From positions 792,339 through 856,338 of the forward strand of contig NZ_JAGTUK010000003.1 of NCBI RefSeq assembly GCF_018224615.1: a stretch of 64,000 nt of DNA. Direction: 5' to 3'. Position numbers and translations under genes: made by a program. This document shows positions 16,980 to 25,127 of this stretch, piece after piece (position 1 is the first letter of the stretch; every line of letters begins with the position of its first letter). Source of the stretch: Microbacterium paraoxydans. Its GTDB lineage: Bacteria > Actinomycetota > Actinomycetes > Actinomycetales > Microbacteriaceae. The notes beneath the pieces were generated by a model. It was given only the letters and a program-made list of their open reading frames with translations, had not been told where the DNA came from and searched no databases.

Positions 16980-17726
16980 GTGCATCACGAGAGTTTCGGG
17001 CCGACCGGAGGACGCCCCCTGCTGCTGCTCCACGGCGGCGGTGTCGCGGGGTGGATGTGGGACCCCGTGCGCGCGCGGCTCGGCGACGACCTCCGGGTGA
17101 TCGTGCCGGATCTGCCCGGCCACGGGGCCAGCGCGACCGCACCGTACGTGTCGCACCCCGCGACCGCAGACGCCCTCGCCCGGCTGCTGGGGGACGAGGC
17201 CGCGGGCCCCGCGACCGTCGCGGGGTTCTCGCTCGGCGCGCAGCTCACCGTGCTGCTCGCCGCCCAGCGCCCCGACCTCGTGGACGACGCGGTGGTGATC
17301 AGCGCCCAGGCGGAACCCGCGCGCGCGACCGGTCCCACGCTCGCGCTGCTGCGGGCCACCGCCGGTCTGGCGAAGAACGAGCGCTTCGCCCGGCTGCAGG
17401 CGCGCGAGCTGTTCGTGCCGGAGGACCTGCTGCCCGCCTACCTGCGCACCTCGGCCGGGATCTCGCGCGAGACCCTGGTGACCGCGGTCGCGGAGAACCT
17501 GCGGTTCACCCCGCCGCCCGCGTGGTCACGGTTCCCCGGCACGGCGCACATCCTCGTCGGAGAGAAGGAGAAGCCGCTCATGCACCGCTCGGCCGCGGCG
17601 CTGCACCGTGCCCTCCCCCACAGCACCACGGCCGTGGTCGACGGTTGCGGGCACGGCATCCCGCTGCAGCGGCCGGAGTGGCTCGCCGACCTCCTGCGCG
17701 CCCGGATCAACGCTCCGCGCAACTGA
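16980..17726 (+). CDS. Alpha/beta hydrolase
   Basis: A 248-residue alpha/beta hydrolase. LLLLHGGGVAGWMWD marks the oxyanion region and VAGFSLGAQLT the nucleophile elbow (serine near residue 84). DGCGHGIPLQRPEWLA holds the catalytic histidine. The GTG start lies one base after the TetR stop and is preceded by GAGGGAG within the end of that gene. It is distinct in sequence from the first hydrolase of the operon, so the two may act on different steps of one degradation path. The substrate is unknown. Confidence 0.87.
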   Translation: MHHESFGPTGGRPLLLLHGGGVAGWMWDPVRARLGDDLRVIVPDLPGHGASATAPYVSHPATADALARLLGDEAAGPATVAGFSLGAQLTVLLAAQRPDLVDDAVVISAQAEPARATGPTLALLRATAGLAKNERFARLQARELFVPEDLLPAYLRTSAGISRETLVTAVAENLRFTPPPAWSRFPGTAHILVGEKEKPLMHRSAAALHRALPHSTTAVVDGCGHGIPLQRPEWLADLLRARINAPRN

Positions 17727-17738
17727 GCAGGCCGCGGC

Positions 17739-18593
17739 TCAGCGCGGGCAGGTGCCCTTCTCCTGCAGTGACTCGTCCGTGACGATCGCGCCGTTCACGT
17801 CCACGTCGATCACGACGGCGTCGCCCACGATCTGCAGTCCGGTCAGGGTGAGCCCGGCCGGCAGCTGGTCCGCGATGCACACGCGGCGCGGCTCCGTGAG
17901 GCTCTCGCCCACTCCCCCGAAGGACGAGCCGACGCGCGACAGGTCGATGTCGATGCCGCCGACGCTCGCCGCCACGGGGGTGAGTTCCAGGTCGCCGTCC
18001 ACCGCGCCGGGCGTGAGCGTGACCGACACGGGCACGGCGGTCCCGAGCACGTCGAACGAGCCGCCCAGCGTGGCGTTCGGCTCGTTCAGCTCGACCGAGT
18101 CGACGGGAAGATCGCTCGTGGCGAGTAGGGACGTGAACTGGTCCTGGTCGATGCGGATCGTGCCGTCCGCGCCGCCGAGGTCGCCACCGCGCAGGGGCAC
18201 CCCCGTCGCGGTCACGTCGGCCGCCCCGGTGATGCCCTCCAGGGTCACCGAGTCGGTGGACAGGTGTAGCGTGTCGAGCCGCCCGCCGATGAGCTGCGGC
18301 AAGAGCAGACCCGTCGTCTCCACGTCGAGCTGCTGATCCGCCGGCAGGTCGAGCTGCTCGATCACGATCGACCGCACCACGCCCGGGAGCACCGCGCGGG
18401 CGATGAACTCAGCCGCCACCACGAGCGCTGCGAGCACCACGACCACGATCAGCACGACCCACGGCCACCGCGGCCGCCGCGGGGCTCGGCTCGCGGACGC
18501 CTCCGGCTGCGGCGCACCCCCGCCGGGGATCACCAGCGTCGGGTGCTCCTTCGACGGCTCCGGGTACGGCAGCGTGTGGTTGTCGTCGCTCAT
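17739..18593 (-). CDS. LmeA-like phospholipid-binding protein (DUF2993)
   Basis: A 284-residue protein with a Pro-rich cytoplasmic N-terminus (about 1–40), one transmembrane helix (WPWVVLIVVVVLAALVVAAEF), and an extracytoplasmic domain. The domain carries the DUF2993 pattern: repeated short strands, the segment LPQLIGGRLDTLHLSTDSVTL, and the late LPAGLTLTGLQIVGDAVVIDV block. LmeA of mycobacteria is a family member needed for lipomannan maturation in the envelope; whether that applies here is an inference. It is convergent with the hydrolase operon (12 nt between stops) and lies 28 nt downstream of argS on the same strand. Confidence 0.82.
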   Translation of the reverse strand: MSDDNHTLPYPEPSKEHPTLVIPGGGAPQPEASASRAPRRPRWPWVVLIVVVVLAALVVAAEFIARAVLPGVVRSIVIEQLDLPADQQLDVETTGLLLPQLIGGRLDTLHLSTDSVTLEGITGAADVTATGVPLRGGDLGGADGTIRIDQDQFTSLLATSDLPVDSVELNEPNATLGGSFDVLGTAVPVSVTLTPGAVDGDLELTPVAASVGGIDIDLSRVGSSFGGVGESLTEPRRVCIADQLPAGLTLTGLQIVGDAVVIDVDVNGAIVTDESLQEKGTCPR

Positions 18594-18621
18594 GGTGTCA
18601 TCCTGCCGTACGGCCGGGTGG

Positions 18622-20286
18622 TCACATGCGCTCGGGCGCGGAGACGCCCAGCAGCCCGAGACCGTTGCGGAACACCTGACCGGCGGCGTCGTTCAGCCAC
18701 AGGCGGGTGCGGTGCACGCTCTCCACCGGGTCGTCGCTCAGCGGGATCACGCGGCAATTGTCGTACCAGCGGTGGTACAGGCCCGCGAGCTCCTCCAGGT
18801 AGCGGGCCACGCGGTGCGGCTCACGCACCTGGGCGGCGAACGCCACGATGCGCGGGAACTCCTGCAGCGCGCCCAGCAGCGCAGCCTCGGTCTCGTGGGT
18901 CAGCGTCTCCGGCGCGAACTCGGAGCGGTCGACCCCGGAGTCGGCGGCGTTGCGGGCCACGTTGTGCGTGCGCGCGTGGGCGTACTGCACGTAGAACACC
19001 GGGTTGTCGTTCGTGCGCTTCTGCAGCAGCTCGGGGTCGAGGTCGAGGGGCGAGTCGGCGGGCGAGCGCTCCAGCGAGTAGCGCAGCGCATCGGTGCCCA
19101 GCCAGTCGAGCAGGTCGTCCATCTCGATGATGTTGCCCGCGCGCTTGCTGAGACGCGCGCCGTTGATCGACACCATCTGGCCGATCAGCACCTCGACGTT
19201 CTTCTCCGGGTCTTCGCCGGCGGCACCGGCGACCGCCTTAAGACGGTGCACGTAGCCGTGGTGGTCGGCCCCGAGCAGGTAGATCTTGTCGCGGAAACCG
19301 CGGTCGCCCTTGTCGAGGTAGTAGGCGGCGTCGGCGGCGAAGTACGTGTACTCGCCGTTCGAGCGGCGGATCACGCGGTCCTTGTCGTCGCCGAAGTCGG
19401 TCGTGCGTACCCACACCGCGCCGTCCTCGTCGAACACGTGCCCCTGCTCGCGGAGACGGTCGACGGCGCGGTCGATCAGGCTCAGGCCCGACGCGTCCTT
19501 CGCATGCAGCGTGCGCTCGGAGAACCACACGTCGAACGGCACGTTGAAGCGGTCGAGCGAGTGCGTGATCTCGGCGAGCTGGTACTCGTAGCCGAGCTCG
19601 CGCGCGACGTGCAGCTGCTCGTCCTCCGGCAGCTCCAGCAGGTCGGGACGCGCCTCCAGGACACGACCAGCGAGCGTCGCGATGTATTCGCCGGGATAGC
19701 CGCCCTCCGGGGTCGGCTCGCCCTTCGCCGCCGCGAGCACGGAGGCAGCGAAGCGGTCCATCTGCACGCCGGCGTCGTTGATGTAGTACTCGCGGACCGC
19801 GTGCGCGCCGCTCGCCAGCAGCAGGCGCACGATCGCATCGCCCAGCGCCGCCCAGCGCGTGTGCGCGATGTGCAGGGGCCCCGTGGGGTTGGCCGAGACG
19901 AACTCGACGTTGACGCTCACGCCCTCCTGCGAGGAGTTGGTGCCGTACGCCTCCCCCGCGTCGACGATGACCTTCGCGAGCGCGCCGGCCGCCGCCGCAT
20001 CGAGGCGGATGTTGAGGAACCCCGGTCCAGCGACCTCGGCGCTCGCGACCCCGTCGACCCGGGCGAGCCCGTCGGCGATCTCCTGCGCCAGCTCGCGCGG
20101 GTTCGTGCCGAACGGCTTCGCCAGGCGCATCGCGATGTTGGAGGCCCAGTCGCCGTGGTCACGGTTGCGCGGACGCTCCAGCACGATGTCGGCGGCGGTC
20201 ACCCCCAGCGGCTCGCCGGGACGTCGAACCTCGGCGATCGGAGCGAGGACGGCGAGGATGGCGGAGGCGAGGGTTTCGGGGTTCAT
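18622..20286 (-). CDS. argS: Arginyl-tRNA synthetase
   Basis: A 554-residue class I aminoacyl-tRNA synthetase of normal length. The N-terminal ArgRS additional domain is followed by the HIGH-type motif in SANPTGPLHIAHTRW and the KMSKS-region equivalent in GARLSKRAGNII. The C-terminal DALR anticodon-binding domain has the expected ending (SAPERM). The start has GGGGAG upstream, and a -10-like TAAACT lies 9 nt before it. tRNA-Arg(CCG) is encoded 0.9 kb away on the opposite strand. In related genomes argS commonly precedes lysA; here 4.4 kb of other genes intervene. Confidence 0.95.
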   Translation of the reverse strand: MNPETLASAILAVLAPIAEVRRPGEPLGVTAADIVLERPRNRDHGDWASNIAMRLAKPFGTNPRELAQEIADGLARVDGVASAEVAGPGFLNIRLDAAAAGALAKVIVDAGEAYGTNSSQEGVSVNVEFVSANPTGPLHIAHTRWAALGDAIVRLLLASGAHAVREYYINDAGVQMDRFAASVLAAAKGEPTPEGGYPGEYIATLAGRVLEARPDLLELPEDEQLHVARELGYEYQLAEITHSLDRFNVPFDVWFSERTLHAKDASGLSLIDRAVDRLREQGHVFDEDGAVWVRTTDFGDDKDRVIRRSNGEYTYFAADAAYYLDKGDRGFRDKIYLLGADHHGYVHRLKAVAGAAGEDPEKNVEVLIGQMVSINGARLSKRAGNIIEMDDLLDWLGTDALRYSLERSPADSPLDLDPELLQKRTNDNPVFYVQYAHARTHNVARNAADSGVDRSEFAPETLTHETEAALLGALQEFPRIVAFAAQVREPHRVARYLEELAGLYHRWYDNCRVIPLSDDPVESVHRTRLWLNDAAGQVFRNGLGLLGVSAPERM

Positions 20287-20300
20287 AGACTCCCCAGTTT

Positions 20301-20331
20301 ACGGGGGCGGAGCGGCCCTCTCCGCCCCCGT
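20301..20331. repeat. GC-rich 11-bp hairpin between argS and the SGNH gene
   Basis: Perfect 11-bp arms (ACGGGGGCGGA and complement) flank a 9-nt loop. It lies upstream of both divergent genes and touches the probable argS -10 box, so it is not a terminator of either. It may form a cruciform or regulatory structure, or be chance in GC-rich DNA. Confidence 0.5.
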
Positions 20332-20344
20332 GCGTCGCGCCGAA

Positions 20345-20373
20345 TTGGCGTTCGGCCCACCGTGACTTACTCT
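20345..20373 (+). promoter_or_regulatory. Promoter for leaderless SGNH hydrolase gene
   Basis: TTGGCG and TACTCT are separated by 17 nt, a sound sigma70-type pair for a high-GC actinobacterium. The -10 box ends 6 nt before the ATG, so the mRNA would start at the start codon. No ribosome-binding site is present, consistent with leaderless translation. Confidence 0.65.
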
Positions 20374-20379
20374 CATGCC

Positions 20380-21186
20380 ATGAAGGCCCCCGCCACCCGC
20401 CGCCGACTGCGTGCCGCCGGTGTCGCCACCGCGCTGCTGCTCGCCGTCACGGCGGGCGTTCTGGGCGTGTGGCGACCGTGGACTCCCGCACCCTCCGCGG
20501 CCCCCGTCGCCGCCGGTGACGACACCACCGCCGCGGTCATCGCCCCGGCTCCCCTCGCGCTGCCCGAAGACCCCACCGTGCTGGTGTTCGGCGACTCCTG
20601 GACCTACGGTTCCGCGGCCACCGACCCCACGCTCGGCTACGCGTACGTGCTCGCCGATCTGATCCACGGGCACACGATCGTGAACGGCGTGCGCGGCAGC
20701 GGCTACCTCAAGCCCGGACTCGACGGCCCCACGTTCGGGGAGCGCATCGCCGCACTCGACCCCACGCTCGACCCCGACCTCGTGATCATCCAGGGCTCCA
20801 TCAACGACCGCGCCCAGGGCGAAGTCGGGTACCGGGAGGCCGTCACCGCGGCCTGGGATGCGCTCACCGCCCTCTACCCCGACGCCGCGATCGTGGTGCT
20901 CGGCCCGGCCCCGCACGAGCTCCCCGTCGGCGCGCAGACCGCCCGCATCGACCACGACCTCTCCGCGCTCGCCGCCGCCCGCGGGTGGTGGTACATCTCC
21001 CCCGTGCAGCAGCACTGGATCACCGAGCAGAACTACCTCTCCGTGATCGATGTGGAGGTCGGACGCAAGCACCCGTCGACCTCCGGGCACCGCTACCTCG
21101 CCGAGAAGCTGGCCGCCGCGCTGGACGAGCTGCGCGCCGCCCCCGTCACGGAAGCGGGCGGGTCGGAGACCACCCCCGACGAGTGA
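20380..21186 (+). CDS. Secreted or membrane-anchored SGNH/GDSL hydrolase
   Basis: A 268-residue protein with a basic N-terminus and a hydrophobic segment (about 12–30) that could be a signal peptide or anchor. The catalytic domain has block I VFGDSWTYGS (nucleophile S73), block III in GSINDRAQG (Gly/Asn oxyanion residues), and block V in KHPSTSGHRYLAEKL (catalytic His). This is the SGNH arrangement found in esterases, acetyl-xylan and peptidoglycan deacetylases; the substrate is unknown. The gene appears leaderless. It ends 16 nt before the tRNA-Arg gene. Confidence 0.88.
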   Translation: MKAPATRRRLRAAGVATALLLAVTAGVLGVWRPWTPAPSAAPVAAGDDTTAAVIAPAPLALPEDPTVLVFGDSWTYGSAATDPTLGYAYVLADLIHGHTIVNGVRGSGYLKPGLDGPTFGERIAALDPTLDPDLVIIQGSINDRAQGEVGYREAVTAAWDALTALYPDAAIVVLGPAPHELPVGAQTARIDHDLSALAAARGWWYISPVQQHWITEQNYLSVIDVEVGRKHPSTSGHRYLAEKLAAALDELRAAPVTEAGGSETTPDE

Positions 21187-21202
21187 TAAGGTCGATCGGT
21201 AC

Positions 21203-21278
21203 GCCTCCGTAGCTCAGTGGATAGAGCGCCGGTTTCCGGTACCGTAGGTCGCAGGTTCGACTCCTGTCGGGGGCACCA
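21203..21278 (+). tRNA. tRNA-Arg (anticodon CCG)
   Basis: A full cloverleaf can be drawn: a 7-bp acceptor stem (GCCTCCG with CGGGGGC, one T·G pair), a D stem GCTC/GAGC, an anticodon loop TTCCGGT with anticodon CCG reading CGG codons, a 5-nt variable loop, a T stem GCAGG/CCTGT with loop TTCGACT, discriminator A, and an encoded CCA end. The anticodon stem has one mismatch at 27–43. The sequence is close to actinobacterial tRNA-Arg(CCG). A strong hairpin terminator follows 9 nt downstream. Confidence 0.97.
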
Positions 21279-21287
21279 CGGATCACA

Positions 21288-21323
21288 GAAGGTGGCCATC
21301 TCGTTCTCGAGATGGCCACCTTC
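21288..21323. terminator. Strong intrinsic terminator, usable in both directions
   Basis: A perfect 16-bp stem (GAAGGTGGCCATCTCG and its complement) with a TTCT loop is followed by TTTC. It directly follows tRNA-Arg and lies 29 nt past the stop codon of the convergent LPATG protein gene. It can therefore end transcripts from both sides. It is by far the clearest intrinsic terminator in this window. Confidence 0.93.
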
Positions 21324-21352
21324 TTTCGTGGGACGGACCGCCCCGCGTCCGG

Positions 21353-23425
21353 TCAGGAGCGGCGGCGACGGGCGAGCTGGAGCAGGAGCCCGGCCAGCAC
21401 GGCGGCGACGGCCCCCGCGATCAGAGGAGCCAGCGCGGCCTGGTCGAGACCCGTCGCGGGCAGCGATCCCGACCCGGTGGGCGGCTCCGTTCCCGTGCCC
21501 GGGTCGGTCGGCTCCGGCGAGGGCGTGACGGCGCACGTGACCACGTTGCGGATCAGGTAGGCGTTGTCGCCCGGGGCGAGCGTGACGGTCGCGGGCACCG
21601 TGGCCGACACCGTGGCACCTCCCGCCGCCTCGACCGAGCTGGAGTTCAGCGTGCAGCCCTCGCGCTCGATGGTCGTGGTCTCTGAGATCGTCACGGCGTC
21701 GTCCTCCACGTAGCCGCCGCGACTCGCACCGAACGGCTGCGGGGTCGCCCCCGCGGTGCCGGGCCCGGTCAGCGCGAGCGCCGCGGTCAGCCCAGCCGGC
21801 TGCGCACCGTCGGCGAAGTCTTCTCCGTCGACGACCCACAGCTTGTTCACCACGATCGCCGCCGGTGCGGGCGCGCGGTTGTACACGGTGCAGCTGACGG
21901 CGGCCGCAGCGGCCACGTCGACCGTGAACCCGGTCGCGCCCACCGACGTGACGGGCACCGCGGTCCCGGTCGTGAGATCGGTGCAGGTGGCGTTCTCGCC
22001 GCCCTGCGTGACGAGGGTGTAGCCGTCCTGCTGACGCTCCGCGACCGTGACGCCGGAGGTGCTCGACCCGGCCGGCGGCGTCAGCTCGAACGACACCGTG
22101 CCGGTGCCGTCGGCGACCGTGGCGGCGGTCGCGGGAGCGATCACGGTGCCGGGGGTCGCGGGCTGCGCGTCGAACGTCCAGCCCTCCCCCGCCGGCACGG
22201 CCCCCGTGACGTCCTCGCCGGTCGTGTCACCGGGCACGAGCTGCTTCACGACCGACAGCGAGCCCGCGCAACCGGCGAGAGCCAACTGCCCCAGCTGGTC
22301 GGCCGCCGCGGCGTAGTCGGCCGTCTGGAAGTAGTCCGCATCGGCGAGGTTGGTGCCGTCGAACGCCACCGGGCCGGAGATCGCGGCGAGGTTCAGCGCG
22401 CTGATGCCCTCCACGCCGGACCCGACGCCGAACGAGATGATGCGCGAGCCCTCCGCCTTGAGCGTGTTCGCGGAGAACACCGCGGCCTCGACGTCGGTGA
22501 AGTGCGTGTTCGAGCCGTCGCCGTGGGTCGCACCCCACCGGTCGGGGTTGCCGTCGGTGAGCACGATCACCACGTCGTAGCTCGGCGCGGCCGCGGCGAC
22601 CTCCTGCAAGGCGCGGTCCCAGTTGGTTCCGGAGCCGAGTGACCACCCGGCGTACTGCGCCGTGAACGCGTCGGCGCCCGCCTGCGTGGACAGCGACACC
22701 AGCTCGGGACGGTTCTCGCTGGGCTGCCCGGTCGCGGTCTCGACACTGGGCGACTGCCGCGAGAAGCTGAACACGGCCGCGCGCGACGGCGTGCCGACGA
22801 GCGCGTTGGCGAAGGCGTCGGCGGCCTGCTTGAGCTGCGGCAGCGAGGAGCCGACCGAGGCCGACAGGTCCATCACGATCGCGACGTCCGAGCCGCACTG
22901 CGCGTCGAGAGTCGGGTTGACGCGCGACTGCTGCCACACGCCGTTCGAGCGGGTCGGCAGCGAGTTCGACGAGGAGTACATGAACTCTCGCGTCGACCGG
23001 TACGTCTGTCCGGCCTGCACGGCGGGAGTCGGGAAGCGGTACGCGGAGGCAGTGGAGCTCGAGCCACTGGCGGGCCCCGTCCGCAGCACCGGGTTGTCGT
23101 ACCACCCCGCGGGGACCGCCACCGAGCCCACCCAGAACGAGGAGCCCAGCAGCGCGCCGTCGAGCACGAAGCTGCAGTCGCCGTCGGCGTCGGACGTGCA
23201 CACCGCCTCGGGCGTGGTCGCGGTCTCGGTCGCGAACAGGCCCAGCTGCACGCCGGCCAGCGACCCCACCACGTCGTCGCTCACCCGGTCGCCGCCCGTG
23301 CGCACCGTCACGACGGCCGACTGCGCGTCGGGGACGGGCACGGCCCCGACGGCCGCGGTCGGAATCGAGACCGCAGCGAGGAGACCGGAAACCACGACCG
23401 CAGCGAACACCCTCTTCGAAGCCAT
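21353..23425 (-). CDS. LPXTG-anchored surface protein with von Willebrand factor A domain
   Basis: A 690-residue exported protein. A signal peptide (about 1–28, ending near AVGA) is followed by a prealbumin-like segment. A von Willebrand A domain holds the MIDAS motif in MDLSASVGSS near residue 187, with later VLTDGNPD and the GVGSGVEG block. Several beta-rich SpaA/DUF5979-like repeats containing VKQLVPGD and VNKLWVVDG follow. The C-terminus has the sorting signal LPATG (residues 655–659), a hydrophobic helix and an RRRR tail. It is expected to be covalently attached to peptidoglycan by a sortase, which is not encoded nearby. The MIDAS-type domain suggests adhesion; the ligand is unknown. Confidence 0.88.
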   Translation of the reverse strand: MASKRVFAAVVVSGLLAAVSIPTAAVGAVPVPDAQSAVVTVRTGGDRVSDDVVGSLAGVQLGLFATETATTPEAVCTSDADGDCSFVLDGALLGSSFWVGSVAVPAGWYDNPVLRTGPASGSSSTASAYRFPTPAVQAGQTYRSTREFMYSSSNSLPTRSNGVWQQSRVNPTLDAQCGSDVAIVMDLSASVGSSLPQLKQAADAFANALVGTPSRAAVFSFSRQSPSVETATGQPSENRPELVSLSTQAGADAFTAQYAGWSLGSGTNWDRALQEVAAAAPSYDVVIVLTDGNPDRWGATHGDGSNTHFTDVEAAVFSANTLKAEGSRIISFGVGSGVEGISALNLAAISGPVAFDGTNLADADYFQTADYAAAADQLGQLALAGCAGSLSVVKQLVPGDTTGEDVTGAVPAGEGWTFDAQPATPGTVIAPATAATVADGTGTVSFELTPPAGSSTSGVTVAERQQDGYTLVTQGGENATCTDLTTGTAVPVTSVGATGFTVDVAAAAAVSCTVYNRAPAPAAIVVNKLWVVDGEDFADGAQPAGLTAALALTGPGTAGATPQPFGASRGGYVEDDAVTISETTTIEREGCTLNSSSVEAAGGATVSATVPATVTLAPGDNAYLIRNVVTCAVTPSPEPTDPGTGTEPPTGSGSLPATGLDQAALAPLIAGAVAAVLAGLLLQLARRRRS

Positions 23426-23493
23426 GCCACGACCGTACGCGAAGGGGTTTCTCACGGTCCACCCCCACCCGGGAACGATCCGCCCGCGACGGG

Positions 23494-23499
23494 TAGCCT
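23494..23499 (+). promoter_or_regulatory. Putative -10 box ahead of the nhaA leader region
   Basis: TAGCCT fits TANNNT and ends 6 nt before a GTG that opens a 57-codon reading frame. It is the best promoter candidate for nhaA, whose start is 246 nt downstream. GGGAAC about 17 nt upstream could be a -35 element of an alternative sigma factor, but this is speculative. Confidence 0.45.
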
Positions 23500-23505
23500 G
23501 GACGG

Positions 23506-23679
23506 GTGCCCTCCCTCGTCTCCGCCGGTTCGACGCGCGCCCCGCAGCGCCTGTCGTCGGCGACGCCGATGACGGAGTGGATGCGCGTCGTGCTGCACCC
23601 GGGGACGAACGGGTGGACGAGCGTGTGGGGCACCATCTCGCACGGTGAGATCGCGGGCTGCCCGCCGCCACGGGGCTAG
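23506..23679 (+). CDS. Candidate 57-residue leader peptide upstream of nhaA
   Basis: A GTG-initiated frame of 57 codons that may be translated from a leaderless mRNA. The product starts VPSLVSAG and has a compact middle (MTEWMRVVLHPGTNGWTS) with three tryptophans, unusual for random high-GC frames, then a Cys–Pro-rich end (GCPPPRG). Its TAG stop is the first part of an 8-bp hairpin, and nhaA starts 60 nt later. It has no recognisable domain. It could be a regulatory leader peptide, a small independent protein, or a chance frame; the translation of this gap is unproven. Confidence 0.35.
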   Translation: MPSLVSAGSTRAPQRLSSATPMTEWMRVVLHPGTNGWTSVWGTISHGEIAGCPPPRG

Positions 23680-23698
23680 CCGCGCCGGATGGCGCGGC
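23679..23698 (+). repeat. 8-bp hairpin in the nhaA leader
   Basis: GCCGCGCC and its complement flank a GGAT loop immediately after the stop codon of the candidate leader peptide and 29 nt before the nhaA ribosome-binding site. There is no T-run, so it is not an intrinsic terminator by itself. It could block or expose the downstream region depending on ribosome position. Confidence 0.5.
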
Positions 23699-23739
23699 GC
23701 CCTCGCATCGACCGCCCATCTCTTCCGTGAGGTACCCCT

Positions 23740-25047
23740 GTGTCTTCTTCGTCGTCCCCTGCCCGTTTCCGTCTCGCGCCGCACGAGCTGTGGCGCGGTA
23801 TCCGCACCACCGCCCGCAGCGAAGTGCTCGGCGGCGCCCTGCTGCTCGCCGCCACCGTCGCGGCCCTGATCCTCGCCAACTCCCCCGCCGCGCCCTGGTA
23901 CGAGAGCGTGCGCGACGTCCGCTTCGGCATCCCCGAGCTCCATCTCGACCTGAGCGTCGGAGCCTGGGCCGCCGACGGGCTCCTCGCCGTGTTCTTCTTC
24001 GTGGTCGGGCTGGAACTGAAGGAGGAGTTCGTCGCCGGGCGCCTCCGCGACCCCCGGCGCGCGGCCGTGCCCATCGCCGCGGCGGTCGGCGGCGTGGTGA
24101 TCCCCGCGCTGGTGTTCCTCGCGATCAACGCCACCGCGGGGCCCGACGTGCTGCGCGGCTGGGCGATCCCCACGGCGACCGATATCGCCTTCGCGGTCGC
24201 GGTGCTCGCCGTCGTGGGGCGCTTCCTGCCGCCGGCCCTGCGGGTGTTCCTGCTGACCCTCGCGATCATCGACGACCTCATCGCCATCACGATCATCGCC
24301 ACGTTCTACACCGAGACGATCCAGGTGCCGTGGCTGATCCTCGCGCTGCTCCCCCTTGCCGGCTTCGCGCTCGCCGTGCAGAACGGCGTGCGTTCCTGGT
24401 GGCTGCTGCTCCCGCTCGCGGTCGCGGTGTGGGTGTGCGTGCACGCCTCCGGGGTGCACGCCACGGTCGCCGGTGTGCTTCTCGGCTTCCTGGTGCCCGT
24501 GCACGCCACGCCGCGCGCCCGCGTGCGCACCGGAACCGACGCTGACGGCGCCCCGGTCTACGACGGCCTCGCCGCGCACTTCGCCGACCGGTGGGGCGTG
24601 GTGGCCACGCTCCTGGCGGTGCCTGTGTTCGCGTTCTTCGCCGCGGGCGTGGACATCGGCGGGGTGGACGGGCTCGTCTCCGCGCTGACCGATCCGATCA
24701 CGGTCGGGATCGTCGCGGGACTCGTGATCGGCAAACCGGCCGGGATCCTGCTCACGACCTTCGCCCTCAGCCGGGTTCCGGCGCTGCGCCTCGACGAGAC
24801 GTTGCGCTGGCCCGACGTGATCGGCATGTCGCTGCTCGCCGGAATCGGGTTCACGGTGTCACTGCTGGTGGGCGAGCTGGCCTACGGCAGCAGCAGCGTC
24901 GCGGACGACCACGTGAAGATCGGCGTGCTGCTCGGCTCCCTGCTCGCGGCCGTGCTCGGCGGGACCGTGCTCGGCCTGCGCAGTCGCCGTGCGCGGCGGA
25001 CGGCCTCGGGTTCATCCCGCGACCGGCGGGATCTGTCAATGCCCTGA
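23740..25047 (+). CDS. nhaA: Na+/H+ antiporter NhaA
   Basis: A 435-residue integral membrane antiporter that expels Na+ (and Li+) in exchange for protons. Twelve membrane segments are expected. The paired catalytic aspartates of transmembrane segment IV appear in [17 protein letters not shown] near residue 177. [17 protein letters not shown] and the late [21 protein letters not shown] block are typical of the family. The GTG start has a GTGAGG site about 7 nt upstream. The 314-nt gap upstream, after the divergent LPATG protein gene, holds a possible leader peptide and hairpin. Confidence 0.94.
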   Translation: MSSSSSPARFRLAPHELWRGIRTTARSEVLGGALLLAATVAALILANSPAAPWYESVRDVRFGIPELHLDLSVGAWAADGLLAVFFFVVGLELKEEFVAGRLRDPRRAAVPIAAAVGGVVIPALVFLAINATAGPDVLRGWAIPTATDIAFAVAVLAVVGRFLPPALRVFLLTLAIIDDLIAITIIATFYTETIQVPWLILALLPLAGFALAVQNGVRSWWLLLPLAVAVWVCVHASGVHATVAGVLLGFLVPVHATPRARVRTGTDADGAPVYDGLAAHFADRWGVVATLLAVPVFAFFAAGVDIGGVDGLVSALTDPITVGIVAGLVIGKPAGILLTTFALSRVPALRLDETLRWPDVIGMSLLAGIGFTVSLLVGELAYGSSSVADDHVKIGVLLGSLLAAVLGGTVLGLRSRRARRTASGSSRDRRDLSMP

Positions 25048-25127
25048 GCGCTGGGTGATGCGCTGCCTAACGTCGGCGCATCATCCCGTCGCGGACGTCA
25101 CGACGGCACCGCAGAGAAGAGGCCCCG

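Noticed and set aside
18403..20379. Open frame on the plus strand running into the SGNH hydrolase gene
   Set aside because: It lies opposite argS and part of the DUF2993 gene. The real SGNH start is the ATG at 20380, supported by a promoter 6 nt upstream.
21203..21278. tRNA-Arg as an integration site
   Set aside because: No repeat of the tRNA 3' end, integrase gene or composition shift is seen on either side.
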